Shown here piece by piece: positions 20,811 through 33,100 of a stretch of DNA of 64,000 nt (within the stretch, counting starts at the first letter, position 1; each line of letters starts with the position of its first letter). Source of the stretch: Cyanophora paradoxa (lineage: Eukaryota; Glaucocystophyceae; Cyanophorales; Cyanophoraceae); assembly GCA_004431415.1 (NCBI GenBank), contig QPMI01000005.1, positions 1,116,001 to 1,180,000 of the forward strand, written 5' to 3'. A model generated the notes under the pieces. The model was given only the letters and a program-made list of their open reading frames with translations, ran no database searches and was not told the DNA's origin. A program made the position numbers and the translations under genes.

Positions 20811-22834
20811 CTACAGGGTGGCGGTGCTGCTGGTGGGGCCGGGGGAGGAGGCGCGGCGCGACTTGCGGGTCTTGAAGCGCGGGGCGGAGCCGAAGCCGAA
20901 CGCCGGCGGCTTCCTCGCCCGCAGGCTCACCGCGCTGTCGACCGGGCTGTAGAACTTGTTCGGCGTCACCGCTGCCGCCCCGCCCCGCTTAGCGCGCCGG
21001 ACTTAGGCGAAGCTGAGCGAAGCAGAGGGCGCACTGGGGCGGAGGAGGGGTCGCTGGATCTCGGAGCCGAACTTGGGCCCCCCGAAGTTCTTGTGGACGA
21101 CGCCCCGCGCCTGCGTCTCCCCGATCACGGGGCTCAGCGTGTAGCTCCCCGGCCCTGTACCCCCCCATTGAGCCGTCGAGCCGCTGAGCCGCGCGGGGAC
21201 CGCTCAGCTGACCGGGGAGCTTCCTGCTCTTCTCAATGGAGGTCGAGCCCGGGGCCGGCGTGCGCCCGAGGAGGCTGTACGAGTGCGACGTGTTCGGCCG
21301 CGTGCCCCAGTTCGGCGCCGAGTAGGCCCCTGCGCCCCGCCGCGAGCTCAGCTGAGCGAGGGGGGTACGGGGCGGCGGCGGACCGGGCCCCGGGCCCTCC
21401 AGGCCGTGGTAGGCGCCGGACTTGGCGAACTCCTGCCCCGCGAACGGCAGCTCTGGGGGGTACGGGAATCGCGTCCGGTTCGGAGGGCGGGGGGTGCGGT
21501 GCGGGGCGGGCGCACTGCGGAGGCTTTCGGGCGAGCTGCGGGCCGGTCCCGTCCCGAAGCGGTGCCGCGGCGGGCTGCGCGCGCGCGCGCAGGGCTCGGA
21601 GGGGGGTACAGGTACAGGGTCCGGGGCGGGGGGTACGCGGACCTGCGGAGGACGCGGTCGAGGCTGGTGGCGACGTCGTACTTGCCGAAGGCCTCTTTCG
21701 TCGGCGTCGCGAGCCACGGGTTCGGGTGCCCCTGCGCCCCCGGCCCGCGCGTCAGCGCCGGCGGGGAGGGGCGCGCGGGGCGGCGGGCGGGGCGCACGAG
21801 CTTCGTGGGCCAGCCGTTGCCGACCTGGCCGATGACCGGCGGCAGCGGGTAGTGCCCCGGGCCCGGACCGTCGTCTGCGCCGCCAGTCAGCGGGCGGCGC
21901 GGGAAGCGCAGCGGCGGCGGGGCGGACTCTTGGTGCCGGGGAGCGGGCGCCGGGGGATGATGCTGCGCTTCGGGGCGTCGCCGATCGTGGTGGGGATGTG
22001 GTAGTGGCCAGGGCCCGGGTAGTCATCGGGGTCGTCGATCAAATCCGCGCGGGAGCGCGTGGTCGAGGCGGCGCCGCTCATCCCGCCGCCCGTCCGCTGC
22101 CCGAAGTGGTCGCTCTTCGCCGGGCTCGTCCGCCCCGACTTCGGCGCGTGCGCTGGCGCAGTCGTCGCCCGCGCCGCCGGCTCCGGCGTGGGAGCGGCCG
22201 GCGGCGGCGCGCGCGCGTCGCTCGCCGGCGCGGCCGCCGGTTCGTCAGCGGCTGCGGCGTCCTGTGTCTGGCTGTGCCCGGCCTCCTCCTGCGCTTTGGC
22301 TGGCGGCTGCTCTGCGGGCGCCGCCGCCGCCGCTGCTGCTGCTACAGGCGCCGGCGCCGCTGGCGCTGCTTTCGGGGAGTCTTTCTTGGGCTCCTCTGCC
22401 TTGGGGGGCTCCGAAGCGGTTTCAGCGGCCGGCTTCGGTGGTTCCTTCGTCGCCGCTTCCTCCTGTGGCGCCTTGGGGGACTCCTTGGGCTCTTCCTTGG
22501 CCGCATCGTCCTTGGGGGCCTCGACCGGAGTGGGGACTGGTGACGCCTTCGGAGAGTCCTTCTTGAGCTCTTGTGGTGCTGCAGGCTCCGCCGATGGCTC
22601 CTCGGCCTTAGCTGGAGTGACGGCGGCCTGTGCTGGGTCGGTCTCAACTTTAGCTGCGGGCTCGGGTGGCGGCTCCGACGCAATCGGTGGAGCATCTTCT
22701 GGCGGATCTGGCTTCATCTCTGGTTCTGCGGGCTCTTGAGGCGCCGCGGGCACGGGCTCTGCCGGACTTGCGGCCACTTCGTCGGCGGCCTCCCCCGTGG
22801 GCGGAGCCGCTGCGCTGGCCTCCTCTGTGCTCAT
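20811..22834 (-). CDS. PG-rich repeat (SHIPPO/ODF3-like, STPGR) ciliary protein
   Basis: Likely a microtubule-associated or microtubule-inner protein of the flagellum; function inferred from the repeat family. ATG at 22834 opens a region of about 260 residues rich in Ala, Pro, Glu and Lys that looks disordered. Sperm-tail PG-rich repeats follow: DDYPGPGHYHIPTTIGDAPK (end of exon 1), DGPGPGHYPLPPVIGQVGNG (about 21870), YHGLEGPGPG (about 21395), and GPGSYTLSPVIGETQARGV (about 21150). Between them are blocks such as PNPWLATPTKEAFGKYDVAT and NTSHSYSLLGRTPAPGS. Introns are short (about 50-150 bp) and several begin near GTACCCCC in the sense strand. The last exon reads VTPNKFYSPVDSAVSLRARK to a Ser/Thr-rich end, stop at 20811-20813. 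The gene is head-to-head with the kinase gene. Confidence 0.85.
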
Positions 22835-22970
22835 GGAATGTATCGGGGCTGTCGGCTGCGCTGCTGAGGTCTTGGTGTGTGGTTGCTCTGGGCTGTATTC
22901 GGAATTGGTTGTTACCCCCCTCGGAAGCGTCCCCCCCTACCCCTCACCTCCATCGTGGCGGTCCCGCACG
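22835..22970. promoter_or_regulatory. Bidirectional promoter gap, PG-rich gene / kinase gene
   Basis: Divergent start codons (22834 minus, 22971 plus) are 136 bp apart. The gap holds C-rich runs and no clear TATA box. The arrangement suggests shared control of a ciliary gene and a kinase gene, which is inference. Confidence 0.5.
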
Positions 22971-25900
22971 ATGGCGGGCTTACGGCCGGCGGTGGCATCC
23001 GCCGAGCTGGATGAGCGAGAGGTCACGATTAGGTTGGTTCCAGCGGCCTCCTCGCGGATCTTGGTGGCTGAGTGCAGCCCAGGTTCGAAAAGTTCCTAGG
23101 GCGAGGCGGCTTCGGGAGCGTGTTCCTCGCAGACTGGAATCGGACGACTGGTGCGTCGCTCTGGCGCTCTGCGTCCGCCGAACGGAAGGCGTGATCTGCC
23201 ACGACAGTCGCGGTGAAGGAGCTGGACGCACATCTCTTCGGTGCCGGCGAGGCGGGCGTTGAGAATGCCGTGCGGGACTTCGAACAGGAAGCACAAGTCC
23301 TCTCCCTCTTGAATCGTGAGCGGCCCATTGCCTCAATCAGGTTCACTCCTGACCGCGTTCCCATCGACGCAGATCCCAACATAGGTTCATTTTTGAAGCC
23401 GCGGAGTCGCTGTCCGCTCCCCGCGCGTGCTGACCAAACCACTTGTCTGTACAACCATCCGCAGTTCGCTTCTTCGGGATCCTGAGGAAGTCCAAGGTTC
23501 GCCCATCAGTCGCACAAGATTGCGCAGATACATGCGTGCACACGTGACGCCTGCTCACGCGCCGCGCCCGCCCACAGCGCTTCTTCCTCGTGTTCGAATG
23601 GGCCCGCGGTGGGACGATGAGGAAGTACTTGGACAGGCTAAGAGCAGACTCAAAGCGCTTGTCAGATCCAGAAGCGCTCTGCTTTGCATTAGATGTGGCA
23701 TCCGGTGCGCAGCGCCACCGCAGCCGTCCCTGCTCTCCATGCAGGCTCCTAGCCGCATCCCGCGCACTGCACAGCGCTAATCCTCCCCGGATTTGCGCGC
23801 TGCTCCGCACAGGTCTCAAGTACCTCGCGTCAAACGGGATCCTGCATCGAGACCTCAAGTCAGCCCTGCGCTCCCGCCGCGAGCGCCCGCGCTGATGCCG
23901 CGCGCGCTTCGCAGAGGAGACAACGTGCTGCTGTCTCCGGATCCATCGGGGCAGGTGCTCATGGCGAAGATCTCGGACTTCGGTCTTGCCAAGGTCCGCG
24001 GGCCCGCCGCGACCGCACCCCGCCTCCCCCGCTCAGACGTGCGGTGCGCAGGTCAAGAACAAGACGATGCAGCATTCGGAGGCCCCCAGCACGATCGGCA
24101 CTGTCCAGTTCCAGGCGCCGGGTTCGCTCCTACCCGCCGCACCCCGGTGCACGTCAGCGCTGCTCACGCTCTAGCGCAGAGCGCCTCAGCGCGGAACCGG
24201 CCCCGGCAACGGAGAAGAGCGATGTGTACTCTTTCGGGGCCATCATATGGGAGGCGAGCGCCGCCCCCGCTCGTTGCCGCGCCTGCTCCGTCCCCCTGCC
24301 CGCCCCGCCGCTCACGCGCCCCGCCGCACAGATGGTCACGGGCGAGATCCCGTGGAAGGGAAAAGACGTTTCCTTCGTGCGCACGCCCGGCGGGCGCTGG
24401 CGCCCGGACCTGTCGGGTCTCCCGGTCGCGCTCTGACCCCTGTCAACGCCGCAGTTCTTCCACTCGGTCGGGACGGGCCGCGCGGCTCTGAAGATCCCTA
24501 CGCACTGCCATCCGGTCCTGCAGGAGGTCATGCGCGGCTGCCTGGCGTTCGATCCCGAGCAGCGGCCCACGATTGACGAGGTCCACGCTCGGCTCCGCGC
24601 CGCCGCCTCCGCCGTGCCGCCCCCGGCCGTCTCCCCGGTGCCGCCCCTCAGCCGCGCTCCGGACCGCCGGCGGCCCGTTCCCGGCGCCGGGCACCACCGG
24701 CAGAACTCGGGCGGCGGCAGCTCCAGCTCGACGTTTAGCGGGACCGGGTTCCCGGGGTACACGACCAACTCCACCTTCTCCCCCTTCGGCACGTCCTCGG
24801 GGTACCCCACCGCGGGCTACCCCTCCTCCGGCCCCGCGTCCACCTCCCAGCCCTCCGACCCCTCCGCTTTCTACGTCTCGGATCCCAGGGCGTACCACCA
24901 GCAGGCCGCGGCTGCGGCGCAAGGCGGCGGCCCGGGCCCGGGCCCCGGCTCCGCCGCCCCGGAGGACCCTTCGGCGTACCAGGCGATGTACGTGCAGCCC
25001 GGCGGGGCGCCCAACGGCGTACCCGGCGCCACGGCGGGGGCACCCGGCCCCGGCTTCGGCCCGGCCGCCTCTGCCCCTCCCGCCGAGTCCCCCACGCACA
25101 CCCGCTCCCGCTCCGCTCCGTATCCCGTTCCTGAGGATGAGCAGGGGGCGTTTTACGTCGACAACCCCCGCGCGGCCGCAGCGGCGGCCGCCGCCTCGTT
25201 TTCCGCCTCTGTAGCCGCCGCCGCGGCGCCCTCCCCCGCCCGCCCATACGGCGGCACCTCCCCTCTCCAGGCCGGCATCCACGGCTCCTCCTCCGTACCC
25301 GCCTTCGGCCACCGGCGCGCCTCTACCCCCGAAGCGGACCGGTACCCGGAGAGCGACACGTCCCCCCCTCGGGTCTGGGGCGGGCACCACCACCCCTCGG
25401 CCTCCCCCCAGCACCAGAACCTTGACTCGTCCTTCTCCGTCGGGGCCGAAGGCCAGCCCTCCATGTCCCACTCTCAGTCCGTGGGAGCCCTCGCCTCCGC
25501 CTCCTCCTCCCTCCGCGAGAAATCCGCCGCCCGCCTCGCCGCCATGCGCCGCTCGAAGCAGAGCAACTCGGGGGAGCTCGCGCAGCCCTTCCCTTCCCCC
25601 CGGGACGCCGGCGCGCCACTCTCCGCCCGCCAGCACGCCTCGACGTCCCCCGCCATCGCCGAGGCTACCGCCGAGTCGCTGGCGGCCATCTCCGTCTTCA
25701 ACGCCGACCCCCCGGGCTCCTCCGCCGCCGCCGCCGCCGCTGCTGGGCCCTCTTCGTCCTCCCCGTCCCCTCCCTCGTCCTCCCACGGCCCCGCCCCTCA
25801 TCCGCACCCACACGCGCAACACCACCCGCACCCCGCCGCTGCCGCCGCCGCCGGCCCTACCCCTCCGTCCTCCGGCCCCCCCTCCGCCCCCTCGTCCTCG

Positions 25901-27744
25901 GGCGAGATCTCCCCTGGGGGCGCCCCGCCCCCGATCGCCCCCATGCAGCCCCCCGTCAAGATCTACCGTACCCCGTCCTTCCCGCCCCGCTCCCCGCGCG
26001 GCCGCTCCCCGCGGGGCGGCGCCCCCACCGGGGGCAACTCGTACATCGTCGACGGCTCGGAGCGGGGCCCGCCCCCGCCCCCCTCGAAGGACCAACCGCC
26101 CGTCTTCCGCCGCATCGACGAGGCCCTCATGGTCGCGAAGGTGATGGCGTACCCCCTCCCGCGCTCGGCTCGGTTCATCTGATCTGATCTGACGGGCTCT
26201 CTCGTGTAGGCCGGGGACCGCATCTTCGTGAAGCCCGGACGCTACGACGAGTCGCTGATCGTGAACAACGACATCCACATCGAGGGGACGGGCACGCGCC
26301 CGTCGGACGTGCTCATCTGCGCGGAGGGCAAGTTCGCGCTCACGGCCCTTCACTGCAAGGGCTCCCTCAAGAACGTCGCGCTCTTCTCCTCGCGCTCGAC
26401 CAAAGGTGGCGCGGCCATGAACGGGTTCTACACGGTGAAGCTCCAGGGCGGCGCGTTCCTGCTCGAGGCGTGCGAGGTTAAGGGCGAGGGCCTCGCCTGC
26501 GTCGCCGTCTGCGGCGCCGGCTCGAGCGTCGTGCGGAGCTGCGAGGTGACGGGCACGGCGGACATCGGGCTCTACCTCTACGACCAGCAGACGGCGACGG
26601 TCGAGAACTGCGACGTGCACCACCTGCCGGGCACGGGCATCAAGGTCGAGAACAGCGCGTCGCGGGTCGCCCAGAACCGCGTGCACGACTGCGGCTGCGA
26701 GGGCGTCGTCGTCGCCTTCGAGCCACGGCAGGGCCGCGCCGTCTGCGACGCGAACGAGATCTACGACTGCGACGGTTCGTGCACACATGCGCAGCGCCCT
26801 ACGCGGGCGTGCGGGCGTGCGGCGCCCCCGGCTGACCCCGGCATCGCGGCTCGCGCAGGCCCCGGCATCCAGGTCTCGCTGGCCTCGCCGCTCATCACGA
26901 ACAACACGCTGCACCACTGCGGGATCGGGCAGGGCCACGTCGGCGTCATGATGGCCGGCTCGTCCATGCAGGGCTCCTCGGGCGTCATCCTCACGGGCGG
27001 CTCGGCCGAGCTCAAGGAGAACGAGATCTTCTCCTGCGGCGACTGCGGCGTCCAGGGTACGTACGCGTTCGCATCGATTTCGGCATACTAGTATCTGCCC
27101 GACCCCTCGTCTGACTGGCGCGCTTCGTTCGCCTCCGCAGTGGAGGAGCAGGCTCAGGTGACTCTGAGCGGGGACAAGCTGCGCGAGAACCGTTCCTCCG
27201 GCTTCCGCTGCTTTCGCTCCACGTCGGCCCGCCTCTCGGGCGTCGAGATCTCCCAGAACGGCGACGCCGGTCCGCCCGCGCCCCGTTCCCCTGCCGCGCG
27301 CTCGCCGCACCCCTCCCGACGCGATTGTTTTCGCCGCAGGGGTCGCGATCTTCGGCGACGCGCGCGTCGTGCTGGAGAAGAGCACCGTGCGGGGGAACAA
27401 GGTCTGCAACGTCTACGCAAAGGTCGGCCGTACCCCCCCTTTCGTAATTTTTCAGGCGTCGCGTACCCCTGACGCGCCTCGCCCAGGACCGGGCGAGCGT
27501 GACGCTGCGGGGGAACGAGATCACGGGGAGCACGGAGAACGCTGTCGTGTTCCGGGACGGGTCCGACGGCATCATCGAGGACAACACGATCGCGGACAAC
27601 GCGGGGCACGGCGTGGTGATAGCCGAGTCGAACGTCTGGGTCAAGGAGAGCAACCGCTTCGAGCGCAACAAGGGCTCCAACATCCACCGCCTCTCCGACC
27701 GGACGACCCCCTACGGCCGCGCGGCCTACTCAGGCGTTAGTTAG
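22971..27744 (+). CDS. TKL-like protein kinase fused to a right-handed beta-helix
   Basis: Exon 1 (22971-23021) gives MAGLRPAVASAELDERE. A 56-bp intron leads to PRFEKFLGRGGFGSVFLADW (glycine loop). Later exons supply VAVKEL (ATP Lys), FEQEAQVLSLL (helix C Glu), DPNI plus VRFFGILRKSK, FLVFEWARGGTMRKYL, ILHRDLK|GDNVLL (catalytic loop), KISDFGLAK, GTVQFQAP and EKSDVYSFGAIIWE, MVTGEIPWKGKD and CLAFDPEQRPTIDEV. All residues needed for catalysis are present. About 500 residues of Pro/Ser/Ala-rich linker follow (24600-26090). An intron at about 26142-26209 precedes a beta-helix: AGDRIFVKPGRYDES, then repeats with VRSCEVTGTADIGLYLYD, ATVENCDVHHLPGTGI, LITNNTLHHCGIG, AELKENEIFSC, VVLEKSTVRGNKV and GIIEDNTIADNAGHGV. 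Stop TAG ends at 27744. The beta-helix resembles the CASH/FBXO11/SHCBP1 type. The fusion rests on the exon ending RIDEALMVAK joining AGDRIF in frame. Confidence 0.85.
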
Positions 27745-28276
27745 CAGCGCGGCCCCCCGCCGCGCGCCGCGCCCTTTTGATTTTCTCCCTCTCTTCTCTT
27801 CTGTCAATTTCCTTTCTGGCAGAGGCATTCGCAGGCAGGCAGGCAGGATTAGGCAGTGTTTTTTTTTATGCTTGCGGTGACAACAGCTATTCGATTACTT
27901 TTTCCGACTTGGAGCGTGATCGAGACATGGCATTGCGATGGCATTGCGGCATTCGTGAAATCCTCTGCTTGCAGCTGCCGTGTGCGCGGAGCACTTCGAT
28001 GCACGCTGCTTTCAAGTTTGTGAGCGCATGCGCATGCCCGCGCGCGTTCCGAGGCGGATATATAGTTCAACCCGAACTCGGAATGATGCGAATGCCCCGA
28101 GGCCCCAGCGCTGGCCTGCCCGCCGCGGGCCGAGCCTTGGAGCCGTTGGAAACAGATCTAGAAAGGATCCGATCGACCGAAACGTGCACATTCGTTATTA
28201 TTAGCCTGTCCTACTACGTTACATGTCTGCCCTGCTACTAACCCACAGAAGCGCGAAAGGAGGAGGGCGCCCGCCC
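27745..28276. other. Tail-to-tail spacer between kinase and thymidine kinase genes
   Basis: About 530 bp between two stop codons. It holds a short (CAGG)n stretch at about 27832-27846 and a 9-T run at about 27860. Base composition is less GC-rich than the flanking exons. I see no gene; it probably contains both 3' UTRs. Confidence 0.5.
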
Positions 28277-29462
28277 CTACTCGGGGGAGGAGGGCGCCGA
28301 GAAAGTGGAGGCGGAGTCGGTCGAGGCGCTGGAGGCCGCGGGCGAGCTGGAGCAGCTGTCGCGCCCGGCGTCCCGAGCCGCTTCCTCGTCGGCGTGGAAT
28401 TCGAGGTAGCAGCTGCGGCAGACGGCGACGTACTTGTCCGCGCCGCCGATCAGCTCGACCTCCGTCTCGTGGCCCCGCCGCTGAGTGAACGCCGCATCCT
28501 TGCCGCACATCATGCAGACGGCGGAGAGCTTCGTGACGGACTCCACGAGCGGGATCAGCTCCATGATGCGGCCGAAGGGCTGGCCGCGGGTCAGCGGGCG
28601 CGGGCGCGGGCTTTAGGTGAAGAAGGGCGGGCGGACCTTCCGCTGGAAAGTCCCGTCGAGCGCGGCGACGATAACGATCTTGCCGCGGTTGGCCATGCGC
28701 TCGCAAAAGGCGGCAACGTCGGGGAAGAACTGGCCCTCGTCGATGCCGATGCAGTCGAAGTCCTCCAAGTCGTCGTCATCGATTTCGTCCAGGATGTCGC
28801 ACGGCCGCGCCTGGATCTTCACTCTGCGGCGCGCGTTAGCCCTGTTCGTGAAATCGATACAATGTACGTACAGATCGTGCGTGATGACGTGCGCTGCCGT
28901 AGCGTCGGCCTCGTACCGGGTGTCTTTCTTGTACTTGATAAGCATTGTGCGCTTGCGAGCTGCGGCACGCGCGTCCGTAAGCGCACAAAAGCGACGAGCA
29001 CGATCGCTAAAGCAGCGCACCGATGCCGTACCGCCTCAAGCGGCGGAGGAGTTCAGTTGACTTACCGGAGAACTGCGGCCGGGGTGAGCCGCGCTCCGGC
29101 CGCGCTGGCACGACACGCGCACCATGGGGCCGAGAATGAGCTGGATGTGGCCAGCGTGAAGGCTGGGATGGTAGGATTTTGAATGCCGCTCGGCGTCCGC
29201 GAGCATCTCCTCCTTGGTCAAGAGCGACTGCCGCAGCTCGGGAGCGGTGTGCAGCGGAGCGGCCGGCTGTGGCCGCTCGTCTTCCCGACGGCCGGCGCCG
29301 TTGCGCTCGTACGCGCTCTGGACCGGTTTCCGGGCGGACTAGCGGCGCACGCGCGGTCAGCTTCGCGAGCGCCGACAGACAGGGGCTAGATCTCACATTT
29401 GCGAGCGTTCTGAGCTCCCGGCGGGGCGTGAATTCGGTCGCTGGGACTTGTGCTGCCTCCAT
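28277..29462 (-). CDS. Thymidine kinase, TK1 type
   Basis: Phosphorylates thymidine to dTMP in the salvage pathway. Exons on the minus strand give HIQLILGPM joined to [17 protein letters not shown] (P-loop, 29130-29020). They continue with [16 protein letters not shown] (about 28965-28915), VITHDL joined to [14 protein letters not shown] (intron about 28875-28823), [20 protein letters not shown] (about 28755-28695), [11 protein letters not shown] (about 28640), then [22 protein letters not shown] (about 28575). A zinc site follows (CMMC and CRSC) around [11 protein letters not shown] (about 28440), and a Ser-rich tail runs to the stop at 28277. Length between motifs matches human TK1. The first exon is less sure: ATG at 29462 ([11 protein letters not shown]) splices in phase at GCAAAT|GTGAGATC to [18 protein letters not shown] at 29221 is not taken as a start. 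The Ser-rich tail may carry regulatory sites as in animal TK1. Confidence 0.88.
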
Positions 29463-30166
29463 CGCTGGTCGACGGTCGGAGATCGTTCTGGCGGAGCCGG
29501 GGAAGCGGAACCGCTGTCGGAAAAGCCTGTGGGAGGCAGAAGACGGCTGCAGGTGGTGCCGGGCGCTGGCGAAGCACAAGGCTGACCACGGAACGAGCCC
29601 CCGTACCGCCCCGGGCAAAAATTTGAAAGCGACCCGGTCCATCACGGCTACGCGAATTTCGATGCTTGTTCCGTACCCCTCACCAAGCACCTCTGACACA
29701 TCAATGCGCGCCCGCGCTCCACGCTCACGCTGCCTCGTTCTGCTTTCCGCGCGCTCTTCCTGGGATCCCTGCCTGCTCCACCACCGCCGCGCGCCTGCAG
29801 GCCGGAGCGCGCTTTGAAAGTTCTCCCGCCCCATGCTCGCGCCGCGCGTGTGCTTGCTTCAGGTCCTGTCGTTGCTGCAGAAGCAGATTGAATTGGCCTA
29901 CGCTCCCGAGTGGCACCCGCGAGCCGCTTGACGGCCGCCGTAAGAACTTCGCACAGCCGGCCTCGTTGTGGCCGCTGCGGCCGCAGCGCGCACGCAAAGC
30001 GATCCAGAGGGATAAGGAATGCGAACTGAGCGCCGCCGGTGAAGGGCGTTGCCTGAATTCTGGCCGCACGCAACGTTCCACAGTTCAAATCCGGCCAGTT
30101 ACAAGCCATCGAGTCGGCCATTGCACGAGCTAGCTGTAGCAAGCAGGTCGCCAGCAGCGCGAAGCG
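29463..30166. promoter_or_regulatory. Divergent region between TK gene and Sfi1-like gene
   Basis: About 700 bp between the proposed TK start (29462, minus) and the next gene's start (30167, plus). A minus-strand frame from a real ATG near 30122 (MADSMACNWPDL) is open for over 100 residues. It matches no family I know and could be a leader exon of the TK gene or chance. Confidence 0.4.
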
Positions 30167-33100
30167 ATGCCGCCGCAGCCGGTGCGGCGGACGCAGGCTG
30201 CGCTGCGCCGGGCGCAGTTGGGAGACGCGTTCTTCGGCTGGCGCGCCGTCGTGTTCGTGACGAAGGCGGAAGCGGCCCGTGCGAAGACATCAGCAGCATC
30301 CGGTAATGCTCCGAAGAAGCCAGTGGTCAGCGGGGGCGGCGGCGTGGAGGATGTCCTGGGCATTGAGAACCAAGACGAACTGGACGCGATCTTCGGCTCC
30401 GACCCGTCGTTCACCAGCGACGAAGAGGAGGAGGAGCAGCAGCAGGAGGAGCAGCAGGACGAGGAAGACGTTGAGCCGGAGGAGGACCGCATCGCTCGCT
30501 GGATCCGGGAGCACGCGAAGCCGGCGGAGCCGCACAGCGGCGACATCGGAGCGCGGAAGCTCGCGCGGTGGAGGATCAGGATCGAACTCCTTCTGCAGGC
30601 ACGCGCGGCAGCCGACTCTGCCTTCCACCGCTCCGAGGTCCGCGCTCCTTCGGCGCTTCAGCGCCGTCCACACGCCGGGCCGATGTCCGCCGCAGCGCCG
30701 CACGCTCGGGAAGTGCTTCCTGTTCTGGCGGATCTACGCGCAGAAAGAGCGCTCGCGGCGCGAGGGCGGCGGCCTCAGCGGCGCCTCCTCGCGGCGCTCG
30801 TCCTTCTCGTCGATCCAGGACGAGGACTCAAGGAGGCCGCGCAGCGACTCCGGTGGGAGCTCTGTGCTGTGAAACGCGCCGAGCGCTCGCGCTGACTGAC
30901 GCTCTGCGCACAGGCGGCGCTCCCGAGCAGCGCCGCGCCCCGTCGCCTGGCGCCGGCCGGTCCGCGGCGCCTGCAGCCGCGGCGCCCGCGGCCGGGCCGT
31001 CATTCGGGCAGCCCCCGGCACCCATAGCTAGCGTGCCACAGGCGCAGCCGCCAGCGCCCGCACCGCCGCAGCCTGCGGCGCCCGCCCCGGCGCAAGCGGC
31101 CGCGCCTGCCGCCCCGCCCGTGCCCGCTCCCGTTCCGGTGAAGCGCGGGCCGCCCCCGGGGTACCGTCCTCCCCGCCGCAGGCCCCTCCACCCTCCGCAC
31201 CGCCCGCCCCGGCCCCCGCCCCGCCCGGTCCCGGCTGCGGACCCGGCCCCTCCCGGTCCCGGCTTCGGCCCCGGCCCCTCCCCGCCGGCTCCGGCCCTGG
31301 CCCCGCCGGCGCCGGCGCCTGCGCCGGTCCCGGTCCCAGTCTCAGCCCCTCCTCGCCTCGCCTCGTCGGCCCCGCCCCCTCCGGCTCCGGTGCCGGCGCC
31401 TGCGCCGGCCCCCGTCCCGGCCAAGCCCGCCACCTCGCCGCCTGTGGCGCGGAAGAGTTCGCTAGAGGACATCTTCGGTGACCCGAGCGAGGACGAGAGC
31501 GGCGTTAGCAGCCGGCCCAGCGCCGGAGGCGTGGTCCCGGAGGAGTACGAGGCGGGGGCGGGACCGGGGCCCGCGGCCGACTCGCCCCGCTCCTCCGCCG
31601 CCTCTTCCTGCGCCTCGCCCTCGGCTTTCAAGGCCGCCGCGCCGGCCCCGGCCGCCCCCGCCACTGCGCGGGCCCCCACGCCGCCCGCCCCGGCGCCCCC
31701 GCGGGCCGCCACGCCCCGCCCCCGCCCCGCCCCCTCCTCCGCCGCCTGCAGCGGCCCCGCCCCGGCCCGAGGACGAAGACGAAGAAGACGAGCCGTACAG
31801 CGGCGAGTACGACAGCAGCAGCGAGGACCTCGCAGCGGCGCTCGGCGGCTTCGGGCGCCACTCGCATGCCAGCGAGCCGCTCTCGTCCGCGCGCTCGGCC
31901 GGGCCGCAGGAGCACCCCGCGGCGTCCTCGGGCCCCGTACAGCCGCAGCGTCGCCCGTCCCGCGACGGTAGCGAGCCTTCGGTTCCTTCGCAGCCGCAGA
32001 GGCGCCCGTCCCGCGACGGCAGCGAAGCGTCTTCCGCTGCTGCGACGGCGCCGCAGCAGCAGCAGCCGCCGCAGCGGCGGCCCTCGCCTGTCGCGACCCC
32101 TCAGGCGGCCCCCGAGCAGTCCCGCCCCTCGTTGGACGGCATCGAGCGATCCGCTCCGGCCTCGCGCCCCGCGGCCGCCGCCCCGCAGCGCCGCCCGTCC
32201 CTTGAGGGAAGCGAACGGTCGCTCGCCTCTTCCTCCGCCGCCACAGCTCCCCGCGCCCCGGCGGCGTCGGCGGCGCCTTCCGGGCGGCCCCCTCCCCACC
32301 CGGACGCATCCGGGCCCCTCTCCGCTCGCTCCATAGAAGGCCCGCTGTCGGCCCGGGGCGTACCCTCCCCGCTCTCATCCCCCGGGTCGGTCCCGCGCCC
32401 CGCCCCGCGGGCCTTCCCCGGCTTCGGATCCCGCAAGGACTCCTCCGCCTCTGTTGCGTCCTCCGGGACCTCCCCGCCCGCCGACCCCCGGGTCGCCGCG
32501 GCCAAGGCCCCGGCTGCGCCGCCCCCCGGCCAGCCGCCCGCCCCCGCTCCCGCTCCCGTCCCCTCTGCGGCCCCCCAAGCCCCAGCCGGCTCCAAGCCCG
32601 TCTCGGGCCAGCCACTGGCCCCGGCCCCCGCTCAGGCGCCGGCCCCAAGCGGCGCCCCTGCGCCCTCCTTCGCTCAACCGCCCGCGCCCGTCCCTGCCCC
32701 TTCGTTCGCCCAGCCGCCCGCGCCAGTCTCCGCCCCCGCCTTCGCCCAGCCTCCCGCCCCCATCGGCTCGAAAGCCCCGGCCCCCGCCCCCGCCCCCGCG
32801 CCCTCCCCTGGGCGCACCCCCGCTCCCGCCCCCGGCCCCGAGGACAGCGACTGGGATGGGGAGGACGAAGACGAAGAAGAAGATGACGTACCCCCCGAGG
32901 ACAGCGACGCGGATTCGGAGCCGGAATCGCCGGGCCGCCTGTACCCGGCCCCAGAGGAGCCGGCGCAGGAGGAGCGGGCCCCGTCCCGCCCGATGAGCGA
33001 CGCGGGACGCTCTACCCCCCCTTCCGCTGCGCCTTCCGTGGATCTGAACCCCCCCGCGAGTCCCGAGGCCGAGCGGCTCCGGGCCAGGCAGTCCCCTCGG

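Noticed and set aside
24443-27409. A 988-codon ORF on the minus strand
   Set aside because: It is the complement of the kinase/beta-helix gene. The plus strand has clear kinase motifs and splice sites, while the minus frame is an Arg/Gly/Ala-rich shadow.
29221-29221. Thymidine kinase start at position 29221
   Set aside because: The codon there is TTG, and an acceptor CGGCAG lies a few bases upstream. A spliced upstream exon from ATG 29462 fits better.
30828-32648. A 606-codon minus-strand ORF
   Set aside because: Complement of the Pro/Ala-rich region of the scaffold gene, with only Arg/Gly/Ala low complexity and no motifs.
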